The translations under genes and the position numbers were made by a program. Under the pieces are notes generated by a model, which saw only the letters and a program-made list of their open reading frames with translations, searched no databases and had not been told where the DNA came from. Below are positions 16,752-23,574 of a DNA stretch of 64,000 nucleotides, in pieces. Source of the DNA: Dactylosporangium sucinum (GTDB lineage Bacteria; Actinomycetota; Actinomycetes; Mycobacteriales; Micromonosporaceae); assembly GCF_014647515.1 (NCBI RefSeq), contig NZ_BMPI01000014.1:62001-126000 (forward strand), read 5' to 3'. Within the stretch, counting starts at the first letter, position 1, and each line of letters opens with the position of its first letter.

Positions 16752-17168
16752 TCAGGCCTTGACGACCAGCGAGCCGACGATCTTGTCGGCGATGGTCTGC
16801 CGCTTCTGGTCCCACAGCGGGAACAGGTAGCCGATGAGGCAGATGATGCTGTCGACGATGTGCGCGAGGTCGCGCACGAAGGCGCCGCCGGCGCCGAGCG
16901 GCTGGCCGGTCTGCTCCTTGCTCAGCCGCAGGCCGAGCGCCTTCTTGCCGATGCTGGCGCCCTGGCCGCCGAGGATCCAGCGGTTGTAGACCGTCCAGGC
17001 GAAGGCGAGCAGGACGCAGATCCAGTAGATCGCGCCCATGCCCTCCATCGTGGCGTCGGCGTTCACCTTGGGCCCGTCGATGGCGTAGCCGATGCCGCTG
17101 AGAATCGCGGCGGGGATGATGTCGACGATGTACGCGCCGACACGCTGTCCCCAGTTGGCGTAGTTCAT
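16752..17168 (-). CDS. RDD-family membrane protein
   Basis: This 138-residue protein has three hydrophobic stretches. The start NWGQRVGAYIVDIIPAAIL has the R and D of the RDD signature, followed by ASIGKKALGLRLS and later RDLAHIVDSIICLIGYLFPLWD and QTIADKIVGSLVV, all standard for the family. Function of RDD proteins is mostly unknown; some are small transporters. It is convergent with the formate dehydrogenase operon (6 bp apart) and upstream of no gene on its own strand, so it may be the last gene of a unit with the DUF2752 gene. Confidence 0.85.
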   Translation of the reverse strand: MNYANWGQRVGAYIVDIIPAAILSGIGYAIDGPKVNADATMEGMGAIYWICVLLAFAWTVYNRWILGGQGASIGKKALGLRLSKEQTGQPLGAGGAFVRDLAHIVDSIICLIGYLFPLWDQKRQTIADKIVGSLVVKA

Positions 17169-17205
17169 GCTGCTCCTTGCGAAGGGGGTGATTGCTCCGT
17201 GCGCG

Positions 17206-17613
17206 TTACACGAAGCCGAAGCGGTGCAGCTGGAAAACCCAGCTCGCGGCGGCGGCCGCGAGCATGGCCAGTTCCGTCCGCCGCCGGGCCCGGGGGGACC
17301 AGGGCACCGGCGGGGCGAGCACGCCGGCCCGCCGCAGGACGGCGAGTGGCACCGTCACCACGGTGAGCACGGCGAGGCCGACGATCGCCGGGTTGGCGGC
17401 GAGCGAGTCACCGACGCGGCCGTGCACGAGGTCCACGGCCGCGGTCGTCAGCCCGCAGCCCGGACACGGCACGCCGGTCAGCCACCGCAGCGGGCACGGC
17501 ACCCCGAGCCCGGTGTGCGCGGTGAACCCGGGCCAGAGCGCGGCCGCGGCCGCGACGCCGGCCCCGAAGCCACCGAGGCGCTCCGGAACGGAGTACTCCC
17601 TGCCCACCCGCAT
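17206..17613 (-). CDS. DUF2752 membrane protein
   Basis: This 135-residue protein has three or four membrane helices. The family signature is GVPCPLRWLTGVPCPGCGLT (residues about 36-56), with paired cysteines at the helix entrance, followed by the hydrophobic NPAIVGLAVLTVVTVPLAVL. DUF2752 proteins frequently accompany RDD or TM2-domain genes, as here. No biochemical role is known to me. It lies 37 bp upstream of the RDD gene on the same strand. Confidence 0.82.
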   Translation of the reverse strand: MRVGREYSVPERLGGFGAGVAAAAALWPGFTAHTGLGVPCPLRWLTGVPCPGCGLTTAAVDLVHGRVGDSLAANPAIVGLAVLTVVTVPLAVLRRAGVLAPPVPWSPRARRRTELAMLAAAAASWVFQLHRFGFV

Positions 17614-17710
17614 CCCCAGTTGATCAGCCGGACGGATTGGTGATCATATGGGCCGGAGAAGGGCGGCGCGGATCGTCCGATCAGATCGATATCGATGACG
17701 CCCGGACGGG

Positions 17711-18703
17711 TCAGCGGACCCGGAGGGTCACCCCGTCGCCGGGCACGAGCTCGCCGATGACCGGGTGGCCGGGCAGCTCGCCGGCGACCAGCAGCCCGCC
17801 CGACGTCTGCGCGTCGGCGAGCAGCAGCAGCTCGTCCTCGCCGACCGCCCCGCCGTCGAGGTGCGGGCGGACCCAGTCGAGGTTGCGGCGGGTGCCGCCG
17901 CTGACGAACCCGTCGCGCAGGGCCTCGCGGGCGCCGTCGAGATACGGCACGGCCGCGTGGTCGACCACCGCGGTCACCCCGCTGGCCCGGGCCAGCTTGT
18001 GCAGGTGCCCGAGCAGCCCGAACCCGGTGACGTCGGTGGCGCAGACGACGCCCTCGGCGAGCGCTTGCTCCGACGCGGCCCGGTTCAGCCGCGTCATGGC
18101 GGCGACGGCCTGCGGGAAGACCTCGCCGGTGGCCTTGTGCCGGCTGTTGAGCACGCCGATGCCGAGCGGCTTGGTGAGGGTGAGCGGCACCCCGGCCACC
18201 CCGCGGTCGTTGCGCAGCAGCCGGTCGGGGTCGGCGAGCCCGGTGACCGCCATGCCGTACTTCGGCTCGGGGTCGTCGACGGAGTGCCCGCCCGCGACGT
18301 GACAGCCCGCCTCCCGGGCGACGTCGAGGCCGCCCGCCAGCACGGTGGCGGCCAGCTCCATCGGCAGCACGTCCCGCGGCCAGGCCAGCAGGTTGACGGC
18401 CACGACGGGCCGCCCGCCCATCGCGTACACATCGGACAGCGCGTTGGCGGCCGCGATCCGCCCCCAGTCGTAGGGGTCGTCGACGACGGGCGTGAAGAAG
18501 TCGGCGGTGGCCACGACGGCGGTGCCGCCCTCGATCCGCACCACGGCGGCGTCGTCCCCGTCGTCGAGCCCGACGAGCAGCTCCCCCGGCCCGACCGGCG
18601 CCGCGCCGCCGACGAGCCCGCCGACGACGGCCTCGAGCTCCCCGGGCGGGATCTTGCAGGCACACCCGCCCCCGTGCGCGTATCCGGTCAGCCGCCCGAT
18701 CAC
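17711..18703 (-). CDS. selD: Selenide, water dikinase (selenophosphate synthetase)
   Basis: This 330-residue enzyme makes selenophosphate from selenide and ATP, the selenium donor for selenocysteine synthesis. The N-terminal Gly-rich loop GGGCACKIPPGEL contains the catalytic Cys14 and Lys17 (equivalents of Cys17 and Lys20 of the E. coli enzyme); this copy uses Cys, not Sec. AIRS-type motifs follow: DDAAVV, TADFFTPVVDDPYDWGRIAA, the NALSDVYAMGG block, AGGHSVDDPEPKYG and CATDVTGFGLLGHL. The start is GTG 18703. It is clustered with the Sec-dependent formate dehydrogenase, which explains its place; selA, selB and selC are not in the window. Confidence 0.95.
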   Translation of the reverse strand: MIGRLTGYAHGGGCACKIPPGELEAVVGGLVGGAAPVGPGELLVGLDDGDDAAVVRIEGGTAVVATADFFTPVVDDPYDWGRIAAANALSDVYAMGGRPVVAVNLLAWPRDVLPMELAATVLAGGLDVAREAGCHVAGGHSVDDPEPKYGMAVTGLADPDRLLRNDRGVAGVPLTLTKPLGIGVLNSRHKATGEVFPQAVAAMTRLNRAASEQALAEGVVCATDVTGFGLLGHLHKLARASGVTAVVDHAAVPYLDGAREALRDGFVSGGTRRNLDWVRPHLDGGAVGEDELLLLADAQTSGGLLVAGELPGHPVIGELVPGDGVTLRVR

Positions 18704-18758
18704 GCCCTCAGCCTACCCACACCCCGGCACCGCACCCAGCCGCGTCCGCACAGGCGTC

Positions 18759-18806
18759 GGTCGATCTACCCTCATGTCGATCTCGAATCCCGAGGGTAGA
18801 TAGACC
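18759..18806. repeat. Palindromic repeat, copy A
   Basis: The inverted arms GGTCGATCTACCCTC (18759-18773) and its near-complement (18792-18806) differ at one pair; weaker pairing continues outward. It is a diverged copy of the perfect palindrome at 18900-18957, in the same orientation, and both are followed by a CCAACGTCT extension. It lies in the spacer upstream of selD. Confidence 0.75.
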
Positions 18807-18899
18807 AACGTCTACAGAAGACGAGCGCGGACACCGCACCGACCCGCCAGACAGCGCCGCCGACGACCCTGGGCGGCCGCCCCACCCACACACCCACAT

Positions 18900-18957
18900 A
18901 CGTTGGTCGATCTACCCTCGCATCGCGAGATCGAACTGAGGGTAGATCGACCAACGT
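18900..18957. repeat. Palindromic repeat, copy B (perfect 20-bp arms)
   Basis: ACGTTGGTCGATCTACCCTC (18900-18919) pairs exactly with 18938-18957 across an 18-bp spacer that itself contains TCGCGA. It begins 44 bp downstream of the stop of the monooxygenase gene, so it may also act as its terminator. Two copies within 200 bp suggest a dispersed REP-like element. Confidence 0.8.
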
Positions 18958-19001
18958 CTGTGGAAAACCCGGGCCGCCAGCGCCGCGGCGCGGCCGGGCG
19001 G

Positions 19002-20096
19002 TCAGGCGGCGCGCAGCAGCGTGCGGGCGGCCGCGTTGCGGGCCGCGATGCCCAGCCGCGTCTTCGGGATGAGCAGCGTCGCCGCCCGGCCCGCGTGCCG
19101 CTGGCGCGGGCCGGTCAGCGCGCGGTGCGTCGCCTCGTACCGGCGCAGGGCCGTCTCGACGGACGACGACGAGGCCAGCGCCGACGCCAGCGCGAACGCG
19201 CCCGCCATCGCCAGGCTCGAACCCTCGCCGAACAGCGAGACGCAGGAGGCGGCGTCGCCGAGCAGCGTGACCCGGCCCGAGGACCAGGTCGGCATGCGCA
19301 CCCGGCTCACGGCGTCGAAGTACAGCTCGTCCGTCGCCGAAACCTGCTCCAGCAGCGCCGGGACGCGCCAGCCGGCGCCCGCGTAGGCCTTCCGCAGCAG
19401 CATGCGGTGCTGGGCGGCGTCGCGGTGGTCGAAGTCCGGCACCTCCGGGGCGCGGTAGATGAACGCGGCCAGGGAGCGCTCGCGGGACGGGTGCAGCGAG
19501 GCCAGCCGGCCCGGCTCGTTGTAGAGCAGCACGTCCGGGTCCTCGTCGCCGACGACCGGCAGGGTGCCCACGTAGACGCCCAGGTGCTCGACGCGCACCG
19601 CCGACGCCGGGAACGCCAGGCGGCGGACCTGCGAGTGCAGGCCGTCCGCGCCGACCACCAGGTCGAAGCGCCGGGCCGGGGCGCGGTCGAAGGTCACGTC
19701 CACGCCGCCCGCGTCCTGCGTGAGGGACGTGACGGTGTCGTCGAAGCGGAACTCGGCGTGGTCGCGCGCCGCCTCGTACAGCACCCGGGCCAGGTCCGCC
19801 CGCGGGATCTCCACGTCGTCCGGATTGCGGCTCATGGGGAGGCGGGCGAGCGTGCGGCCGGCGGCGTCGACGGCCCGCATCGCGGTGGCCCGCGTCGCCA
19901 GCGAGCGCAACTGCGGCAGCACGCCCATCGCCGTGGCCACCGGCTGCGCGGGGCCGCGCACGTCGACCGGGTTGCCGCTGGAGCGGGTGCCCTGCGCGCG
20001 CTCGACGACCGTCGGGCGCAAGCCGTGGCGGGCCAGCCAGTAGGCGAGGGTCGGACCGGCCACGCCGGCCCCGGAGATGAGCACCGTCTGGGTCAT
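19002..20096 (-). CDS. FAD-dependent monooxygenase (PHBH fold)
   Basis: This 364-residue protein belongs to the aromatic hydroxylase or tetracycline-inactivating group. The N-terminal FAD motif is TVLISGAGVAGPTLAYWLAR, with a middle DG motif in DLVVGADGLHSQVRR and the C-terminal FAD motif VTLLGDAASCVSLFGEGSSL (GDA). These enzymes hydroxylate aromatics or antibiotics using NAD(P)H and oxygen. ATG 20096 fits the family start; upstream codons overlap the operator region. It is divergent from a TetR gene and presumably repressed by it. Confidence 0.9.
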   Translation of the reverse strand: MTQTVLISGAGVAGPTLAYWLARHGLRPTVVERAQGTRSSGNPVDVRGPAQPVATAMGVLPQLRSLATRATAMRAVDAAGRTLARLPMSRNPDDVEIPRADLARVLYEAARDHAEFRFDDTVTSLTQDAGGVDVTFDRAPARRFDLVVGADGLHSQVRRLAFPASAVRVEHLGVYVGTLPVVGDEDPDVLLYNEPGRLASLHPSRERSLAAFIYRAPEVPDFDHRDAAQHRMLLRKAYAGAGWRVPALLEQVSATDELYFDAVSRVRMPTWSSGRVTLLGDAASCVSLFGEGSSLAMAGAFALASALASSSSVETALRRYEATHRALTGPRQRHAGRAATLLIPKTRLGIAARNAAARTLLRAA

Positions 20097-20110
20097 GTCC
20101 CGACGATAGC

Positions 20111-20170
20111 TGCACTCAGTGCAGAATTGCAACGAGTGCAGGCTCACACCGAATGCGGTTATCATTCGGT
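20111..20170. promoter_or_regulatory. Divergent operator region: three palindromic sites
   Basis: TGCACT-C-AGTGCA (20111-20123) is a perfect palindrome; a related half-symmetric TGCAACGAGTGCA follows at 20128-20140; ACCGAATG-N7-CATTCGGT (20148-20170) is a second perfect inverted repeat ending 3 bp before the TetR GTG. All lie in the 77-bp spacer between monooxygenase and regulator. TetR binding is inferred. Confidence 0.55.
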
Positions 20171-20173
20171 ACC

Positions 20174-20767
20174 GTGACACTGCGCGAACGCAAGCGGGAG
20201 CGGACCCGGCAGGCGGTCGTCGACGCCGCGGTCGAGCTGTTCGAGCGGGACGGCTACGAGCGGACGACCGTCGCCGACATCGCCGCGGCGGCCGAGATCG
20301 GCACGCGGACCTTCTTCAGCTACTTCCCGACGAAGGAGGACGTGCTCTTCCCGGAGGGCGACGCCCGCATCGCCGCGGCCGTGCACGCGATCGCCACCCG
20401 GGCGCCGCACGAGGGGCCGGCCGAGGTGCTGCTGCGGGCGCTGCGGATCGTCGGGGCGGACAGCGACGACCTGACCAGCCGGCTCGCCGCCCTGCGACTC
20501 AGGTTCATCATGGAGGTGCCCTCGGTACGCGGGCATGCGCTGCAGGTGCAGGCGGACGCCCAGTTGCAGATCGCGACGCACCTGGCGGCGGCGTTCCCCG
20601 ACCGGCTCGACCCGGTGACGGCCGCCGCGCTCACCGGCGCGTTCGTCGGGGCGGTCACCGCGGCGCTGCAGATGCTGCTCAAGGACGGTCACCCCGGGGA
20701 CCCGGCCGAGCTGCAGCGGACCGTCGAACGCGCGACCGAGGTCGCGCTGGCCCCCTGGAGGTCATGA
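20174..20767 (+). CDS. TetR-family regulator of the divergent monooxygenase
   Basis: From the GTG at 20174 the product has 197 residues. The HTH is QAVVDAAVELFERDGYERTT followed by EIGTRTFFSYFPTKEDVLF, the 'FFSYF' variant of the AcrR/MftR-like group. The C-terminal domain ends near ATEVALAPW. The spacer to the divergent FAD monooxygenase holds three palindromes, and such pairs are usually a drug-responsive repressor with its detoxifying enzyme. An ATG at 20153 lies inside the second palindrome and is less likely. Confidence 0.87.
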   Translation: MTLRERKRERTRQAVVDAAVELFERDGYERTTVADIAAAAEIGTRTFFSYFPTKEDVLFPEGDARIAAAVHAIATRAPHEGPAEVLLRALRIVGADSDDLTSRLAALRLRFIMEVPSVRGHALQVQADAQLQIATHLAAAFPDRLDPVTAAALTGAFVGAVTAALQMLLKDGHPGDPAELQRTVERATEVALAPWRS

Positions 20768-20837
20768 CATCCGTCATGGGGGTGCGGGTGACGCGACACA
20801 GCCGTGCGCGGCCCCGGTCCCCGCGATGCTCATTGCC

Positions 20838-21731
20838 ATGACGAACCCAGCAGTCCAGCTGACCGGCCTCACCAAGGCCTTCGGCGCGGTCACCGCCGTC
20901 GGCGGGGTCGACCTCACGATCCGCCGGGGCGAGGTCGTCGCGCTCCTCGGGCCCAACGGCGCCGGCAAGTCCACGACGATCGACATGATCCTCGGCCTGC
21001 TGCGGCCGGACAGCGGCACCGTGCTGCTCGACGGGCAGCCGCCGGCCCGCGCCGTCGCCCGCGGCGCCGTCGGCGCGCTGCTGCAGACCGGCGGGCTGCT
21101 GCCCGACCTCACCGCCGCCGAGACCGTGCGGCTGGCCGCGGGGCTGCAGCGCAAGGCCCGCCCGGTCGGCGAGGTGCTGCGCGAGGCCGGCGTCGAGCCG
21201 TTCGCCGGCCAGAAGGTCGGCGGCCTCTCCGGGGGCCAGCAGCAGCGGGTCCGCTTCGCGATGGCCCTCGTCGCCGACCCCGAGCTGCTCGTCCTCGACG
21301 AGCCCACGACCGGCCTCGACGTCGAGTCCCGCCGCGCGTTCTGGACCACCATGCGCGAGCAGACCGCCGGCGGCCGCACGGTGCTCTTCGCCACGCACTA
21401 CCTCGACGAGGCCGACGCCTACGCCGACCGCATCGTCCTGCTGCGCTCCGGAAAGCTCATCGCCGACGGTACCGCGGCGCAGATCAAGGCCGCCGTCACC
21501 GGCCGCGTCATCCGGGCCACGGTCCCCGGGGCCGACCTGGCCGCCCTGGCCGCGCTGCCCGGCGTCGACCGGGTCGAGACCCGCGGCGACGTGGTGCTGC
21601 TGCACTGCAACGACTCCGACGCCGCCCTGCGCGGCCTGCTCACCACCACCGCGGCCTACGACGTCGAGGTCACCAGCCGCAACCTCGAAGACGCCTTCAT
21701 CGCCCTCACCGCCGCCGGGAGCGCCCAGTGA
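20838..21731 (+). CDS. ABC transporter ATP-binding protein (DrrA type)
   Basis: This 297-residue ATPase has Walker A LGPNGAGKSTTIDMIL, Q-loop LLQTGGLLPDLTAAETV, signature LSGGQQQRVRFAMALVADPE, Walker B LLVLDEPTTGLDVESR and the switch His in LFATHYLDEADAYADR. The about 80-residue C-terminal region is the DUF4162-like extension of DrrA/NodI exporters. With the permease it should export a drug, peptide or lipid. The permease GTG overlaps its stop, and a histidine kinase gene follows. Confidence 0.93.
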   Translation: MTNPAVQLTGLTKAFGAVTAVGGVDLTIRRGEVVALLGPNGAGKSTTIDMILGLLRPDSGTVLLDGQPPARAVARGAVGALLQTGGLLPDLTAAETVRLAAGLQRKARPVGEVLREAGVEPFAGQKVGGLSGGQQQRVRFAMALVADPELLVLDEPTTGLDVESRRAFWTTMREQTAGGRTVLFATHYLDEADAYADRIVLLRSGKLIADGTAAQIKAAVTGRVIRATVPGADLAALAALPGVDRVETRGDVVLLHCNDSDAALRGLLTTTAAYDVEVTSRNLEDAFIALTAAGSAQ

Positions 21732-22450
21732 ACCTCACCTACCTGCGCCTGGAGGCCGTCCGCCTCTTCCGCAACAAGCGCGTCGTCATCTTCTCCACCC
21801 TGCTGCCGGCCCTGCTCGTGCTCATCATCGGCGGCGTGTCGGTCGGCAACGACCCCGACGCCAGGAAGTACGTCATGGTGAGCATGGCCCTCTTCGGCGC
21901 CATGTCCGCCGCCCTGTCCAGCGGCGGCACGATCGCCGTCGAGCGCGGCCTCGGCTGGAACCGCACGCTGCGGCTGACCCCGCTCTCCCCGGGCGCCTAC
22001 GTGCTGAACAAGGTCGTGCTGGCCCTGTTCGTGGCCGTCCCGCCGGTCGTCGTCACGTTCATCATCGGCGCCGCCGCCCTGCACGTGCGGCTCACCGCGG
22101 CCGAGTGGCTGCTGTGCTTCGCCGGCGCCTGGCTGTCGTCGCTGCCGTTCGCCGCGCTCGGCGTGGTCCTCGGCTACATCGCCAAGCCCGACAGCGTCCA
22201 GCAGGTCGGCGCGCTCATCAACCTGGTGCTCGCCGCGTTCGGCGGCCTGTGGGTGCCGGTCGACCTGATGCCCCGCGTCCTGCGGGAGATCGCCCGGTTC
22301 ACCCCGTCGTACTGGACCGGCGAGGTGGCCCGCAGCCCGCTCGACGGCGGCCACGTCGACGGCCAGGCGGTCCTGGTCCTGCTCGGCTGGACGGTGGTGC
22401 TCGGCCTGGTCGCCCTGCGCCGCTTCCGGGTCGACACCGCGCGGGCCTGA
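21728..22450 (+). CDS. ABC-2 type exporter permease
   Basis: This 240-residue membrane protein has six predicted helices. It has the ABC-2 layout: an amphipathic start NLTYLRLEAVRLFRNKRVVI, a large cytoplasmic loop with GTIAVERGLGWNRTLRLTPL, and the exit-helix region GGLWVPVDLMPRVLREIARF. It is translated from a GTG overlapping the ATPase stop and is 8 bp upstream of the histidine kinase gene. Its substrate is unknown; the permease plus kinase layout resembles bacteriocin or cell-envelope stress export modules. Confidence 0.9.
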   Translation: MNLTYLRLEAVRLFRNKRVVIFSTLLPALLVLIIGGVSVGNDPDARKYVMVSMALFGAMSAALSSGGTIAVERGLGWNRTLRLTPLSPGAYVLNKVVLALFVAVPPVVVTFIIGAAALHVRLTAAEWLLCFAGAWLSSLPFAALGVVLGYIAKPDSVQQVGALINLVLAAFGGLWVPVDLMPRVLREIARFTPSYWTGEVARSPLDGGHVDGQAVLVLLGWTVVLGLVALRRFRVDTARA

Positions 22451-22458
22451 CCGACAAG

Positions 22459-23568
22459 ATGGTCGTCATGACCGAGCCGACCCGCCGCCGCATGGCCAGG
22501 TTCTTCTGGCTGTGGGCGGCGGTGTGGCTGTTCTACATGGCCGGCCCGGTCGCCGACGCCTGGCAGCGGCCGGTCCTCTGGGAGCGGATCGCCGGCCTGG
22601 CCGCCGCGCTCGCGTTCTGCGTGGTCTACCTGCGCTCGTTCCTCGCCGCGCGGTCCGCCACCAAGCGCACCGGCACCTACCTGCGGATGCCCGAGGCGCT
22701 CGTCCGGCTCGGCGTCATGGTCGCCCTCACCGTCGCCCTGACGCTCGTGGCCGGCGAGTCGGGCCTCACCGCCCTCGTCTACGTGGGCGTGATCGCGGTG
22801 TTCACGCTGCCTCCCGGGTATGCCTGGTCGGTCGTCGGCGCCGCCGCGCTGACGGCGTTCGTGCTGCCCCGCGTCGTGCCCGGCTGGGACGGCGGGATCG
22901 ACCTGACGTTCGCGGTCATGGTCGCCGCCCTGGCGGTGTGGGGCGTGACCCGGGTCGTGCAGCGCAACGCCCAGCTCGCCGAGGCCCGCGAGGAGATCAC
23001 CGAGCTGGCCGTCGCCGCGGAGCGCAACCGGTTCGCCCGCGACCTGCACGACCTGCTCGGCCACTCCCTCACCGTCGTGTCGGTGAAGAGCGAGCTGGCC
23101 GGCCGCCTGGTCCGCCTGGCCCCGGAGCGCGCCGAGGCGGAGCTGGAGGACATCCAGCGGCTCGTCCGGGAGGCGCTGGCCGACGTGCGGGCCGCCGTCT
23201 CGGGCTACCGCGAGATGTCCCTGGCCACGGAGCTGGTGTCGGCCCGCAGCGCCCTCGACGCGGCCGGCATCGAGGCCGAGGTGCCCCTCACCGGCGACGC
23301 CGCCGACCCGGGCCGCCAGGAGCTGTTCGCCTGGGTCGTCCGCGAGGGCGTGACGAACGTGGTCCGCCACAGCGAGGCCAAGCACTGCTGGATCACCGTC
23401 GGCCGCGACTGGGTCGAGATCACCGACGACGGCCGCGGCCCGGCGGCCGCGGCGGGCGTGGGCCACGGCCTGAAGGGCCTCCACGAGCGCCTGGACGCGG
23501 CCGGCTGCTCGCTGAGCGTGGGCCGCCGCGAGGGCGGCGGCTTCACCCTCAGAGCCGCCGCGACCTGA
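22459..23568 (+). CDS. Sensor histidine kinase, DesK/LiaS-like (HisKA_3)
   Basis: This 369-residue protein begins at ATG 22459 or 22468. Four to six N-terminal membrane helices span residues 15-165, a short coiled linker follows, and the HisKA_3 box ERNRFARDLHDLLGHSLTVV has the phospho-acceptor His197. The ATPase domain has the N-box WVVREGVTNVVRHSEAK, the G1 box ITDDGRG and GHGLKGLHERL. Such kinases usually sit next to a NarL-type response regulator; here none follows, since the next gene is on the opposite strand only 6 bp away. It is probably cotranscribed with the ABC exporter and controls it through a distant regulator. Confidence 0.9.
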   Translation: MVVMTEPTRRRMARFFWLWAAVWLFYMAGPVADAWQRPVLWERIAGLAAALAFCVVYLRSFLAARSATKRTGTYLRMPEALVRLGVMVALTVALTLVAGESGLTALVYVGVIAVFTLPPGYAWSVVGAAALTAFVLPRVVPGWDGGIDLTFAVMVAALAVWGVTRVVQRNAQLAEAREEITELAVAAERNRFARDLHDLLGHSLTVVSVKSELAGRLVRLAPERAEAELEDIQRLVREALADVRAAVSGYREMSLATELVSARSALDAAGIEAEVPLTGDAADPGRQELFAWVVREGVTNVVRHSEAKHCWITVGRDWVEITDDGRGPAAAAGVGHGLKGLHERLDAAGCSLSVGRREGGGFTLRAAAT

Positions 23569-23574
23569 CGTCGC

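Noticed and set aside
18759..18957. selC (tRNA-Sec) or a riboswitch upstream of selD
   Set aside because: The sequences are simple long palindromes without cloverleaf, T-loop or anticodon features; they read equally on both strands.
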